From Hyphomicrobiaceae bacterium (GTDB lineage Bacteria; Pseudomonadota; Alphaproteobacteria; Rhizobiales; Hyphomicrobiaceae), in assembly GCA_023384095.1 (NCBI GenBank), contig JAHDXT010000008.1, forward strand, positions 46,227-110,226: DNA of 64,000 nt. The letters run 5' to 3'. Positions 10,172 to 18,886 of this stretch are shown here, in pieces. The notes beneath the pieces were generated by a model. The model did not search any database and had not been told where the DNA came from. It saw nothing but the letters and a program-made list of their open reading frames with translations. How positions within the stretch are numbered: the stretch's first letter is position 1; each line of letters begins with the position of its first letter. Made by a program: the position numbers and the translations under genes.

Positions 10172-10669
10172 TCATCCAGCGGTCACTAGCCCGCTGAGCT
10201 GGAAAAGTGCGTCCGGGGCGAGCTCGGCCGCCAGGACGCGGGCCGGATCGACGGGGCCGGGCAGACGGATGCGGCCCGGGGCGACTTGGGAAAAGCCGAA
10301 ACGGCCATAGTAGGGCTCGTCGCCGACGAGGACCACGAGACGGACGCCGTCGGCCTTCGCCTGCGCCATCCCCTCCGCGATCAGGCGACGGCCGTAGCCT
10401 TTGCCGGCCCATTGCGGCTCGACGGCCAGCGGGCCGAGCAGCAGCGCGCCGGACTCGCCTCCGATGGCCACGGGCGTGAACCGGATCGCCGCCGCCAGTC
10501 TGCCGTCGAGCAGCGCCTTGCGGCAGAACGGCGAGACGGGCGGCGTGCCCTCGCGGATGCGGTAGGCCGTGCGCGTGAATCGACCCGGCCCGAACACCCG
10601 GGCGTGAAGTGCGGAAACTTGAGGCAGGTCCTCCGGCAGCACGTGCCGGATCACGATATCGGAAGCCAT
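10172..10669 (-). CDS. GNAT-family N-acetyltransferase
   Basis: A 165-residue acetyl-CoA-dependent acyltransferase of the YhbS type. Strand beta-4 and the pyrophosphate-binding loop are visible in LGPLAVEPQWAGKGYGRRLIAEGMAQA (the Q/R-x-x-G-x-G/A motif). LVVLVGDEPYYGRFGF, which follows, is typical of this subgroup. The substrate cannot be read from the sequence. It is convergent with purA and has no obvious operon partner; the Nudix gene upstream is 188 bases away on the same strand. Confidence 0.85.
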   Translation of the reverse strand: MASDIVIRHVLPEDLPQVSALHARVFGPGRFTRTAYRIREGTPPVSPFCRKALLDGRLAAAIRFTPVAIGGESGALLLGPLAVEPQWAGKGYGRRLIAEGMAQAKADGVRLVVLVGDEPYYGRFGFSQVAPGRIRLPGPVDPARVLAAELAPDALFQLSGLVTAG

Positions 10670-10732
10670 GGCAGGGAGCTCATGAGGCTGGAGTGAACCG
10701 AAGCCCGCCTGCGGGACGCCGCGGGCGCACGC

Positions 10733-10864
10733 CTATCGGGTGCGGCGTCGTCGCTGAGCTCTGATCGGCAGTGATTTCCGGTCCACCATGGCCGCCATGC
10801 TGTAGCAGCAGGGAAACTCCCGGTCCAGGCATCCGATGCAGACTGAGGTGCGGCGGCTTACCAC
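10733..10864 (-). CDS. Possible 43-residue cysteine-rich peptide
   Basis: A short frame with a GTG that overlaps the stop codon of the Nudix gene (GTGGTAA). It would encode a small basic peptide with four closely spaced cysteines (CIGC and CC seven residues on) and an Arg-rich tail. The overlap would allow translational coupling, but no independent ribosome-binding site is visible and the frame may be fortuitous in GC-rich DNA. I do not recognise a family. The remainder of the 188-base gap between the Nudix and GNAT genes holds nothing else I can name. Confidence 0.2.
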   Translation of the reverse strand: MVSRRTSVCIGCLDREFPCCYSMAAMVDRKSLPIRAQRRRRTR

Positions 10865-11400
10865 CAGTCCGCCCGCTGTACGCCGTGGAGCAGTTCCGCC
10901 AGCCGCCGCCGGACCGGGCCGATGACGCCGTCGGGCAGGGCGTCCGGAGGGAAGAAGCTCTGCTCGGCGATCTCGCGGTTCGGCTGCGGCGCGGCGGGCT
11001 GCTCCCACTGCCGGACCGCGAACAGTGCAATGTGGTCGGAGGGGAAGGCCCGGAAATTGGCGTAGACGCCCACCAGCTCGGGCCGGCCGCGGAGGCGAAC
11101 GCCGGCCTCCTCGGCAAGCTCGCGCTCGAGTGCCGCGAGCACGGTCTCGTTGCGCTCCACGCCCCCGCCCGGGAAGTGCCAGCCCGGGCGATAGGTGTGG
11201 CGGACGAGGAGCACGCGGCCTTGGGTGTCGAGCACGACGCCCTGCGCGCCCATGGTGAGCCCTCGCCTGAGGCGCCAGTAGCGCTGCACTATCCTCCGTG
11301 TAGCTCGCTGCAGGGCCAAGGCTCGTTCTCCGGCGACGGCGACGATTTGCGGCGGCGGGCCGCCGGTGGCGAGCGCGCTGCCGCCGAACCATGTTAACAC
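10858..11400 (-). CDS. Nudix hydrolase
   Basis: A protein of up to 180 residues with a canonical Nudix box, [23 protein letters not shown] (G-x5-E-x7-R-E-U-x-E-E-x-G-U), which binds Mg and hydrolyses nucleoside-diphosphate-linked substrates. The core starts at about residue 40 with [14 protein letters not shown], and RPGWHFPGG precedes the box. The start is uncertain: GTG at 11400 gives the longest form, and the 40-residue head may be partly untranslated. It is divergent from the metallophosphoesterase with only 34 bases between the starts. Substrate unknown. Confidence 0.83.
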   Translation of the reverse strand: MLTWFGGSALATGGPPPQIVAVAGERALALQRATRRIVQRYWRLRRGLTMGAQGVVLDTQGRVLLVRHTYRPGWHFPGGGVERNETVLAALERELAEEAGVRLRGRPELVGVYANFRAFPSDHIALFAVRQWEQPAAPQPNREIAEQSFFPPDALPDGVIGPVRRRLAELLHGVQRADWW

Positions 11401-11434
11401 TCGCGGCGCGCGCGCAGCATCCGGGGCCGGGACA

Positions 11435-12379
11435 ATGCACTCTCACTTCACCATCGCCCACCTGTCGGACATCCATCTGGCTCCGCTCGCCGCCTTCTGG
11501 CCGAACTACTGGAACGCCAAGCGATTTCTCGGATTCGCCAATTGGGTGATGCGGCGTCGCCGGTCGCATCTGCGCGCCGTGGTCGACCTCCTCGTGTCGG
11601 ACCTGCGCCACCAGGGTGTGGACCACATCGCCGTGACGGGCGACCTCGTCAACATCGGTCTGCCGCAGGAGTACGAGACGGCGCTGCTCTGGCTGCACAC
11701 CCTCGGTCCCCCCGACAGGGTGTCGGTGGTGCCTGGCAACCACGACATCTACACGCGCCTGCGCAGGCACAGCGGCGTCGGGCGATGGGCGCGGTACATG
11801 GAATCGGACGACTGGGGTGCCGAGCTGGCCCCCGGCTCCGGTCCCCGCTTTCCCTATGTCCGCCGGATCGGCAAATCGATCGCGCTGGTGGGGCTCAACT
11901 CGGCGGTGCCGACGCCGCCGGGCATCGCCTCGGGCGAGGTCGGCGCCGGGCAGATCCGGCAGTGCCGGGATCTGCTGCGCGAGCTCGGGCGCATGGACCT
12001 GTTCCGCCTGGTCATGATCCATCATCCGCCGCTCGTGTCCCAGATCCGGCCCGGCCGCGATCTGAGGGACGCGGCTGCGCTGGAATCGGCGCTCGTCGAC
12101 GCCGGCGCCGAGCTCGTCATCCACGGCCACAACCATCGCGACATGGTGAGCTGGCGCACGTCGGCGAGCGGCCCGATGGCGGTGGTCGGGATCGCCTCGG
12201 GCTCCATCGGGCGGGTGCACCGCCACGAGCCGCTGGCGCGATACAACATCTACCGGATCATGCCCGCCGGCGCCGGCCGGCCCTGGCGGATCGAGTTGAT
12301 CGGTCGCGGCATCCGGGAGCCCGACGGGCCGGTCGTCCAGGTCGAGCGCCGCTGGCTCGAGCCCGTGCTCGCCGAGTAG
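11435..12379 (+). CDS. Calcineurin-type metallophosphoesterase
   Basis: A 314-residue phosphoesterase containing all metal-binding motifs in order: LSDIH, VTGDLVN, PGNHD, HHPP and HGHNH. It resembles CpdA/Icc-type phosphodiesterases and UDP-2,3-diacylglucosamine-hydrolase-like relatives, but substrate choice cannot be decided. There is no signal peptide, so it is predicted cytosolic. GGGGCCGGGAC lies before the ATG. It stands alone, divergent from the Nudix gene and followed after 111 bases by an MFS gene. Confidence 0.88.
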   Translation: MHSHFTIAHLSDIHLAPLAAFWPNYWNAKRFLGFANWVMRRRRSHLRAVVDLLVSDLRHQGVDHIAVTGDLVNIGLPQEYETALLWLHTLGPPDRVSVVPGNHDIYTRLRRHSGVGRWARYMESDDWGAELAPGSGPRFPYVRRIGKSIALVGLNSAVPTPPGIASGEVGAGQIRQCRDLLRELGRMDLFRLVMIHHPPLVSQIRPGRDLRDAAALESALVDAGAELVIHGHNHRDMVSWRTSASGPMAVVGIASGSIGRVHRHEPLARYNIYRIMPAGAGRPWRIELIGRGIREPDGPVVQVERRWLEPVLAE

Positions 12380-12409
12380 CCTGGCGGTCCATAAGGCTCG
12401 CTTATCAAT

Positions 12410-12437
12410 CTCACGTGTAATCCTCAACTTACGTGAG
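12410..12437. promoter_or_regulatory. Inverted repeat upstream of the MFS gene
   Basis: CTCACGT and ACGTGAG form a perfect 7-bp inverted repeat separated by 14 bases in the only AT-richer stretch of this 111-base gap, about 55 bases before the MFS start. It could be a dimeric regulator site or the end of the upstream gene's transcript. Confidence 0.3.
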
Positions 12438-12490
12438 GCTTCGCCTGTGCCATAAGAAGGGCCGGTCCGGAGCTTCCAGGCATCGCGCGC

Positions 12491-13711
12491 ATGACATTCC
12501 TGCCCTCTCCAGCGAACCGTTTCCCCCCTTGGGCCATCGTGCTCACGGCCGGTGTCATCGTCGGCATGGCGATGGGCCTGCGCCAGGTGATGGGGCTCTA
12601 TCTGACGCCGATGACGACGGAGCTCGGCATCGGCCGCGAGCCCTTCTCGAACGCCATGGCCATCGCCAACCTGGTATGGGGCATCGGCGCGGTGCTGGCC
12701 GGCGCCATTGCCGACAGATACGGCGCGGGCCGGGTGATCGCCGGCAGTGCGCTGGCGACGGCGGCAGGGCTCTATCTGATGTACGCCGCGCAGTCGCCGC
12801 TCGATCTAAACTTCAGCGGCGTCCTGCTCGGCATCGGCGTGTGCGGCACGGGGGTGACGGCGCTCGTGGGCGCGGTGGGGCGCGCTGTCGAGCCCGGGAA
12901 GCGAGTTGCGGCCATCGCATCGCTCGGCATGGCGGCCGGTATCGGCGGCTTCGTTGCTTTTCCATACGCCCACGTGCTGATCGAATGGCTCGGATGGCAG
13001 ATCAGTCTGCTCGTGCTTGCGGCCACTGCAATCGTGATGATCCCGCTCGCCTGGCCGCTTAGAGGCACGCCGGCCACCCAGCAATCGGCGATCAGGCCGC
13101 AGTCGCTGAGCGAGGCGTTCAACGAGGCCTTCCAGCACCCGAGCTTCTGGCTGCTGACGGCCGGCTTCTTCGTCTGCGGCTTCCACGTGGCGTTCTATTC
13201 CGTGCACCTGCCGGCGTTCGTCGCCGACAGCGGGCTCGACGCGAGCGTCGGGGTCCTGGCGCTGATGGCGGTCGGCATCGCCAACATCATCGGCACCTGG
13301 CTTGCCGGCCAGTCGGGCCGCTTCATGGAGAAGCGGGTCGGCCTCAGCCTCATCTACTTCATGCGCTGCTTCGTTTTCGTCGGCCTGCTGTTCCTGCCGA
13401 TCACCGGGCCGGTGGTCATCGTCCTCAGCGCGGTTCTCGGGCTGTTCTGGCTGTCCACCGTGCCGCTGACGAGCGGGCTCGTCGCGGTCTTCTTCGGGAC
13501 CACCTGGATGTCGATGCTGTTCGGGTTCGTGTTCCTGTCGCACCAGCTCGGCTCGTTCGCGGGGCTGTGGCTGGCAGGCCGGCTCTACGATCTCACCGGG
13601 TCATACGACGCGATGTGGTGGATCTCGATCGGGTTCGGGCTGTTCGCCGCCGCCATTCACTGGCCGATCAGGGAGCGACCGGTGGCGCGACTCGCGGCGG
13701 CCGTCAGGTGA
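12491..13711 (+). CDS. Major facilitator superfamily transporter
   Basis: A 406-residue integral membrane protein with about 12 predicted helices in two halves joined by a hydrophilic loop near residues 195-215. The helix 2-3 loop carries the MFS A-motif variant GAIADRYGAGRVI. The overall pattern resembles the OFA/monocarboxylate-type MFS group (GLYLTPMTTELG near the start, YDLTGSYDAMWW near the end), but the substrate is unknown. No regulator is adjacent; the following gene encodes a tiny membrane peptide. Confidence 0.88.
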   Translation: MTFLPSPANRFPPWAIVLTAGVIVGMAMGLRQVMGLYLTPMTTELGIGREPFSNAMAIANLVWGIGAVLAGAIADRYGAGRVIAGSALATAAGLYLMYAAQSPLDLNFSGVLLGIGVCGTGVTALVGAVGRAVEPGKRVAAIASLGMAAGIGGFVAFPYAHVLIEWLGWQISLLVLAATAIVMIPLAWPLRGTPATQQSAIRPQSLSEAFNEAFQHPSFWLLTAGFFVCGFHVAFYSVHLPAFVADSGLDASVGVLALMAVGIANIIGTWLAGQSGRFMEKRVGLSLIYFMRCFVFVGLLFLPITGPVVIVLSAVLGLFWLSTVPLTSGLVAVFFGTTWMSMLFGFVFLSHQLGSFAGLWLAGRLYDLTGSYDAMWWISIGFGLFAAAIHWPIRERPVARLAAAVR

Positions 13712-13803
13712 CGGCCTCGCCCGCCGCGGCAGGTCGTGATAATGTTCCGCCGGGTCCGGCTTTCGTCGGAACTGGATCGACCGCCCTTGAGGCGAGAAGG
13801 ATC

Positions 13804-13944
13804 ATGGAGCAGCCGCTGAGAATGGTGCTGGTCGGCGGAGCGGTTGCGGCGCTCATGCTGGGCGCCGGCTATCTCTACGCCGTGCGCGGCGAGGCGATCC
13901 TCCTCGACCTCGCCGCCATGGGCCGCGGCCTCTTCTGTCTGTGA
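13804..13944 (+). CDS. Small single-pass membrane peptide (46 residues)
   Basis: A 46-residue peptide with one transmembrane helix (MVLVGGAVAALMLGAGYLYAV), then RGEAILLDLAAMGRGLFCL. AGAAGGA is placed just before the ATG. Small proteins with this layout and a Leu-Cys-Leu tail are, from memory, seen in other Hyphomicrobiales as hypothetical proteins. It lies alone between the MFS and PhoD-like genes with about 90 and 46 bases on either side. Confidence 0.6.
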   Translation: MEQPLRMVLVGGAVAALMLGAGYLYAVRGEAILLDLAAMGRGLFCL

Positions 13945-13990
13945 TGCGCTGCGGGCATACGCGCGCCGCTCTCCCGATCGTATCGGCTGA

Positions 13991-15118
13991 ATGACGAGCT
14001 ATACGCGGCGCCGGGGGCTCCGGATGCTCGCCGGAGCAGCCCTTGCGGTCGTGCTTGGGCCTTCGCCGTACCCTGGCCGGTCCCGGGCCCAGACCTCTGA
14101 CACCGATCCCGGTATCGAGCCGGCGACGCCCTGGCTGGTCCTGCCGGAGACGGCGGTCCTGGAGCGGATCGCCTTCGGCTCCTGCCTCGATCAGGTGAAG
14201 CCGCAGCCGATCTGGGCGGCGGTCATGGCTGCGCGGCCGCAGCTCATGCTGATGCTGGGGGACAACGTCTATGGCGATGTCGCGAGTCCCGACCTCCGAC
14301 GGCTCAGGGCCGCATACGCCCTGCAGGCGGTCCAGCCGGAGCTCGCCGCGGCACGCGCGGAGATACCCTTCCTCCCGATCTGGGACGATCACGACTACGG
14401 GCTGAACGACGGCGGCGGCGAGTTCGGCTATCGCCATACCACCAATCGTCTTTTCCACGCGTTCTGGCAAAGGCCGCAGCCCGGACATCCCGACGGCGGC
14501 ATCTACTACAGCCGACTGTTCGGCCCGGTGGGGCGCCGCGTGCAGATCATCATGCTCGACACGCGCAGCTTCCGCTCGCCGCTGCGGCCGAAGCCGCCCG
14601 GCTTTCCCTATTGGGGCAGGTACGCGCCGGACCCGGACCCGGCCAAAACGATGCTCGGTGAAACGCAGTGGGCATGGCTCGAGGCCGAGCTGCGGCGGCC
14701 CGCCGACCTCCGCCTCGTCGTCTCCAGCGTCCAGGTGCTGGCCGAGGGGCATGGTTTCGAGCGCTGGGGGAACCTGCCGCGCGAGCGCGAGCGGCTGTTG
14801 GACGTCATCGGGCGGACGCAAGCCCGGGGCGTCGTGCTGCTGTCCGGGGACAGGCACTCGGGAGCCATCTACCGGTCCGAAGCCGCGGGGAGCTATCCGC
14901 TCGTCGAGATCACCTCGAGCTCGCTCAACAAGTCTTACGGACCCTCCAGAGATGCGCGCATCCCGCCGCTCGTCAGCAGAATCTACCACCCGGAGAACTT
15001 CGCCACCGTCGACATCGATTGGGTTTCGCGCCGCATCGTGTTGACGCTCCGGGATGTCGGCGGCCTCAGCGTCGCCGCCGTCGCGGTGCCGTTCTCCGGA
15101 TCAGGGGCTCCGGACTGA
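13991..15118 (+). CDS. PhoD-like alkaline phosphatase / phosphodiesterase, Tat-exported
   Basis: A 375-residue exported phosphoesterase. The N-terminus RRRGLRMLAGAALAVVLG has the twin arginines and hydrophobic core of a Tat signal. Metal and active-site motifs of the PhoD family follow: FGSCLDQ, MLGDNVYGD, IWDDHDYG, LLSGDRHSGA. The domain is the short PhoD form lacking the N-terminal PhoD_N domain. Ca/Fe-dependent hydrolysis of phosphomonoesters or diesters in the periplasm is expected from the family. The Tat signal fits cofactor loading before export. Confidence 0.9.
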   Translation: MTSYTRRRGLRMLAGAALAVVLGPSPYPGRSRAQTSDTDPGIEPATPWLVLPETAVLERIAFGSCLDQVKPQPIWAAVMAARPQLMLMLGDNVYGDVASPDLRRLRAAYALQAVQPELAAARAEIPFLPIWDDHDYGLNDGGGEFGYRHTTNRLFHAFWQRPQPGHPDGGIYYSRLFGPVGRRVQIIMLDTRSFRSPLRPKPPGFPYWGRYAPDPDPAKTMLGETQWAWLEAELRRPADLRLVVSSVQVLAEGHGFERWGNLPRERERLLDVIGRTQARGVVLLSGDRHSGAIYRSEAAGSYPLVEITSSSLNKSYGPSRDARIPPLVSRIYHPENFATVDIDWVSRRIVLTLRDVGGLSVAAVAVPFSGSGAPD

Positions 15119-15229
15119 AAGCCCGAGGCCGGAGAGGCTCGGGTGGGGAGTTCGCGGTCGCCCCGTCGGCCGCGCTATATTGGGCGCATGGACCGCCGCG
15201 TCCGCGGTCGTCGCACGATGGAGGTCGAG

Positions 15230-15712
15230 ATGACACGGCTCACCCGCTACACTGGCTGGCTCGCGCTCGTGCCGGCGCTGCTCCTGGCGGCATCCGGCCC
15301 GGCGGCCGCACAGGAGGTGCGCACCTACAGCAAGAAGGGCAGCTACGACGACGTGCGCTTCGAGTTGACCAATGCGGTCATCAACCGGGGCCTGACGATC
15401 GACTACACCGGCCAGATCGGGAAGATGCTGGAGCGCACCGGGGCCGACGTCGGCAGCGAGAAACCGCTCTACAAGTCGGCAGAGTTCTTCACCTTCTGCT
15501 CAGCGAAGCTGTCGCGGCAGATGATCGAGGCCGATCCTATGAACATCGGGTTCTGTCCCTACGTGTTGTTCATCTACGAGAGCATCGGCCAGCCCGGCGT
15601 CGTCATCGTCGGCTACCGGCGTCCGCCGGCCTCCGGCAGCGGGGAGACGAAAGCGGCGTTGGCCGAGGTGGAGGCGCTGCTCGACGGCATCGCTCGCGAT
15701 GCATTGAACTGA
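15230..15712 (+). CDS. Exported DUF302-family protein
   Basis: A 160-residue protein with a signal peptide (WLALVPALLLAASGPAAAQ) and a DUF302 domain carrying the landmark NIGFCPYVLFIYE. It is periplasmic by prediction; the function of the family is not established. GGAGG lies five bases before the ATG at 15230; an ATG at 15218 is in frame but has no site. It may be transcribed alone. Confidence 0.85.
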   Translation: MTRLTRYTGWLALVPALLLAASGPAAAQEVRTYSKKGSYDDVRFELTNAVINRGLTIDYTGQIGKMLERTGADVGSEKPLYKSAEFFTFCSAKLSRQMIEADPMNIGFCPYVLFIYESIGQPGVVIVGYRRPPASGSGETKAALAEVEALLDGIARDALN

Positions 15713-15727
15713 CGACGGTCGTAGTTG

Positions 15728-15870
15728 GCCCTCCCCTCGACGGGGAGGGCGGCGCGGCACAGCCGTGCGGGTGGGGCGGGGCCACAATCGAGACGCTGGT
15801 GCATAGGCACCCCCTCCCCGCAAGGAGGGCAGAAGTGCTCGCTGCTTCGGATTCAATCTCAACTGGAAAG
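15728..15870. repeat. Dispersed palindromic intergenic repeat, copy A
   Basis: A GC-rich element built from short inverted repeats (CCCTCCCC-TCGA-CGGGGAGGG and CCCTCCCCGC-AAGG-type arms) that ends in TCAATCTCAACTGG. The same order of modules recurs at about 50716-50866 with small changes. Its end overlaps the stop codon and last codons of surE. Confidence 0.7.
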
Positions 15871-16641
15871 GCTATCGCCGTCGGCTGTGCCGGCAGACGA
15901 CAGCCGCGCCAGCACTTCGGCCGGAAGCGGCGCTGCTGCCCCGAACCAGGCATGCCGGACGACGGCGATGCGGCCGGCGGCGACTGCGCTGGCCTCGTCG
16001 CCGGGGCTGGAGGTGCCCGGTCGCCCGCGCCGGATGCGAAACGAGACGAGCGCGTCGCCGTCGCGCGACACCACGTCGACCTCGCTCGCGATCTTGTCGC
16101 GGCCGGTCTTTGCCTCCACGGCCGTAGCGGGCAGCCGGCGCGGCAGATTGATCGAGAGGTAATGCCCCTCCAGCGCCCACGACCGTCGCATCTCCCACAA
16201 CGCGCCGATGAGGCGCGCCAGGCAGGGGGCGTCCTGCTCCTCGACGGGGCTGCCGCGCGGCCGTGAGAAGCCGACCGCCGGAATACCCCAGAACGTCGCC
16301 TCCCGCGCAACGGCGAGAGTGCCCGAGTAGATCGTGTCCTCGCCGACGTTGCGGTCGTCGTTGACGCCCGACAGCACCACGTCAGGCCTTTGCCCGCCGT
16401 CTAGCGGGACCATCATTGCCGCGACGATGCAATCGGCGGGCGCTCCTGTGCAACTGTAGGTGCGCTCGCCGACCCGGACGAGATCGATCGTCCGGTCGAA
16501 GCTGAGCTGGTGGCTGGCCGCGGTCCATTTGCGCACCGGGGCGATGATCCGGACGTCGGGGCTGAGCAGCCGGGCGGCGCTCGCCAGCAGCGCCAGTCCC
16601 GGCGCGTCGATGCCGTCGTCGTTGCTCAGGAGGATGCGCAT
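15859..16641 (-). CDS. surE: 5'/3'-nucleotidase SurE
   Basis: A 260-residue survival-protein-E phosphatase that removes phosphate from nucleoside 5'- and 3'-monophosphates. Metal-binding motifs are ILLSNDDGIDAPGL at the N-terminus, then SFDRTI, CTGAPADCI and VLSGVNDDRNVGEDTIYSGTV-like SGTLAVARE. The start ATG at 16641 overlaps the end of the upstream hydrolase gene by 16 bases, so translation is probably coupled. SurE is usually next to pcm/nlpD/rpoS or serS; here it is the last gene of a transporter operon, which is unusual. Confidence 0.92.
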   Translation of the reverse strand: MRILLSNDDGIDAPGLALLASAARLLSPDVRIIAPVRKWTAASHQLSFDRTIDLVRVGERTYSCTGAPADCIVAAMMVPLDGGQRPDVVLSGVNDDRNVGEDTIYSGTLAVAREATFWGIPAVGFSRPRGSPVEEQDAPCLARLIGALWEMRRSWALEGHYLSINLPRRLPATAVEAKTGRDKIASEVDVVSRDGDALVSFRIRRGRPGTSSPGDEASAVAAGRIAVVRHAWFGAAAPLPAEVLARLSSAGTADGDSLSS

Positions 16642-17801
16642 GCCGGACCAGCCTCCGCGACGAGATCCAGTCGGTCGCCGGTGCGGGCGGATGCGCGCAG
16701 CAGCGGCATGTGCGCCGCCAGCCGCTGCATCGTGGCCGGCTCGGCCGAGTGACCCAGGACGAGGCGAGGCCGGCAGGCTGCGATCAGCGCCTGGTTCTCG
16801 GGCAGATTGGGGTGAGTGGGCAGCCGCAGCCAATGGGCGCGGCCGTCCTTTAGCATCTGCTGGCCGGGGCTGCCGTCCGGGAGGTGTCCGGTGAACAGCA
16901 CGGCCGCACCGCATTCGCCGGCGCGGGTCAGGATCGCGCGTGACGGCCCGGCGATCCCCATGCCGTCGTGGCAGAGCAGGGGGCCGTCGGGCAGCGCCTC
17001 GCCGTCCGTCCAGTCGGCGGCCGCGTCAAGGCGTGCCCTGAGCAGGCCGGCCGCGCCCGTCGCCAGCCAATGGCCGCTTTCGATCTGAGTTGCCAGGGAC
17101 CGGCGCATGCCGACGTGGATGGCGAGCGGTCCGTCGAGGATCGCCATGAGCTCGAGCGGCCTGCCCTGCAGCGGCGCCGGCAGGACGCAGGCCGGATGCG
17201 CGCGTACCCAGTCGACGATTGCCGCGGCGCGATTCCGGGTGCTGACGGAATCGTCGGCGTAGGATGCGTCCAGCACCAGCAGGTCGCACGGCGGCGGCGG
17301 ATCCATCACGAAAACGCTGCTGTGCGGAACGCAATCCCCGCAGTAGCCCAGCACCGTGACGCCGTCGTCCAGCCACAGCCATGCGCCGCCGGCGATATGC
17401 CCGTTGCGTCCGGTCCTGATCCGCACCGTGCCGATCCGCGTCTCGCCCGGGCAGGGGAGAGGCTCGATGGCCACGCGCTCGGCGAGCTCCCGGTGATGCG
17501 GCAGGGCGTACTGGCTCCAGATCAGCGGCGCGTCCGCCCTGGTCGCCGCCGTCATCAGCACCCTGCCCGAGAAGCCGTTGGCGAGGCACCAGCCGAGCGC
17601 CCCGACGTGGTCCTCGTGGCTGTGCGTGATGACGATCGCGTCGCAGCGGGAGAGATCGCGGGCTTCGATCGCGGGATAGTAGTCCACACCGGTGGCGCTC
17701 GTGTTGATGCCGACGTCGATGATGAGGCGGGTCGCGCCCGCCTCGACGCCGAGCGACGTGCGGCCCTTCTCCCCGAAGCCGCCGAGCAGCGCGATCCTCA
17801 T
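16626..17801 (-). CDS. Metallo-beta-lactamase-fold hydrolase (RNase J/MBL-like)
   Basis: A 391-residue cytosolic protein with the MBL metal motif THSHEDHVGALGW (H-x-H-x-D-H). It starts with GGFGEKGRTSLGVEAG, resembling the opening of RNase J-type proteins, and has an LDASYADDS segment after the second metal site. It lacks a clear beta-CASP and C-terminal RNase J domain, so RNA cleavage is not assured. The ATG overlaps the stop of the ABC ATPase gene as ATGA, and its own end overlaps surE. This ties it to the transporter and the nucleotidase, possibly as a phosphodiester or phosphonate-processing enzyme (inference). Confidence 0.78.
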   Translation of the reverse strand: MRIALLGGFGEKGRTSLGVEAGATRLIIDVGINTSATGVDYYPAIEARDLSRCDAIVITHSHEDHVGALGWCLANGFSGRVLMTAATRADAPLIWSQYALPHHRELAERVAIEPLPCPGETRIGTVRIRTGRNGHIAGGAWLWLDDGVTVLGYCGDCVPHSSVFVMDPPPPCDLLVLDASYADDSVSTRNRAAAIVDWVRAHPACVLPAPLQGRPLELMAILDGPLAIHVGMRRSLATQIESGHWLATGAAGLLRARLDAAADWTDGEALPDGPLLCHDGMGIAGPSRAILTRAGECGAAVLFTGHLPDGSPGQQMLKDGRAHWLRLPTHPNLPENQALIAACRPRLVLGHSAEPATMQRLAAHMPLLRASARTGDRLDLVAEAGPACASS

Positions 17802-18886
17802 CGCGGCTCTCCCGCATCGTCGCCCGGGATGACCCAGCCGCTGTCGATCACGACGTCGAGGGCGTCGCCCTGTGCGACACTGGCGGGCTCGTCGACCTCG
17901 AGCTGCAGCACCGTGTCGGGGCACGACCTGATCGCGGCCTCGAGGCGGAAAAAGCCGCCCTGGTAGACGAGCCGCGAGACGGTGCAGGCGATCCCTGCCT
18001 CGCCGGCCTTGGCCGGGCGCAGGTCGCGCGGGCGCAGGCAGACCTTGGCGTTCTCGTTCCCCGGTCGTCCCGGCAACGAGCGCATGCGGCAGCCGAGACC
18101 GTAGACGACGACATCGCTGACGCCGTCCGGGGAGCCCGGACCGGTCTTCGCCGGCAGGACCATGCCTTCCCCGATGAAGCGCGCCACCGTCTCGTTGGCC
18201 GGCTGGCGGTAGAGCTCGGAGGGCGAGGCGACCTGCTGCAGACGGCCGTGATCGAGCACCGCGATGCGGTCGGCCAAAGCCATCGCCTCCGCCTGATCGT
18301 GCGTGATGTAGATCATCGTCGTGGCGGTGCGCCGGTGGAAATCGGCGAACTCGTTCTCCATGGCGGCGCGCAGATGTACGTCGAGGTTGGCCAGCGGCTC
18401 GTCGAGCAGGACCAGCGACGGCGTCATGGCGAGGCAGCGGGCCAGCGCCACCCGCTGGCGCTGGCCGCCGGAGAGCAGCCCCGGGCGGCGGTCGCCGAAG
18501 CCGTCGAGGCCGACCAGGGCCAGCGCGCTCTGGGTGCGCTTCACTCTTTCAGGCCGCGGCATGCCGGCCACTTTCAGCGCGTACGCAACGTTGTCGGCCA
18601 CGCTCATGTGCGGCCACAGCGCGTAGGACTGGAACACGATGCCGACACGGCGCTCCTCGGGCGGCACGTTGCTGCCGGGCGCGGAGACCTCGCGCCCGCC
18701 GATGACGATGCGGCCGCCGTCGATCTGGTCGAAGCCTGCAATGGCGCGCAGGAGCGTGGTCTTGCCGCAGCCCGACGGCCCGAGCACGGCCAGGAACTCG
18801 CCGTCCCTCACGTCGAGCGATACGCAGTCGAGGGCGCGGAACGTCCCGAATCGGCGCGTCACGCTGTCGATCTCTAGTCGCGCCAT
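17798..18886 (-). CDS. ABC transporter ATP-binding protein
   Basis: A 362-residue ATPase of the spermidine/iron/aminoethylphosphonate (PotA/FbpC/PhnT) class. Walker A GPSGCGKTT lies at residues 36-44, the Q-loop in VFQSYALWPHMSV, the signature LSGGQRQRVALAR, Walker B LVLLDEPLANLD and the switch histidine ITHDQAEAM. A C-terminal TOBE-like regulatory extension covers about 240-362. The ATG overlaps the end of the permease gene by 13 bases. Energises import by the two-domain permease encoded upstream. Confidence 0.93.
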   Translation of the reverse strand: MARLEIDSVTRRFGTFRALDCVSLDVRDGEFLAVLGPSGCGKTTLLRAIAGFDQIDGGRIVIGGREVSAPGSNVPPEERRVGIVFQSYALWPHMSVADNVAYALKVAGMPRPERVKRTQSALALVGLDGFGDRRPGLLSGGQRQRVALARCLAMTPSLVLLDEPLANLDVHLRAAMENEFADFHRRTATTMIYITHDQAEAMALADRIAVLDHGRLQQVASPSELYRQPANETVARFIGEGMVLPAKTGPGSPDGVSDVVVYGLGCRMRSLPGRPGNENAKVCLRPRDLRPAKAGEAGIACTVSRLVYQGGFFRLEAAIRSCPDTVLQLEVDEPASVAQGDALDVVIDSGWVIPGDDAGEPR

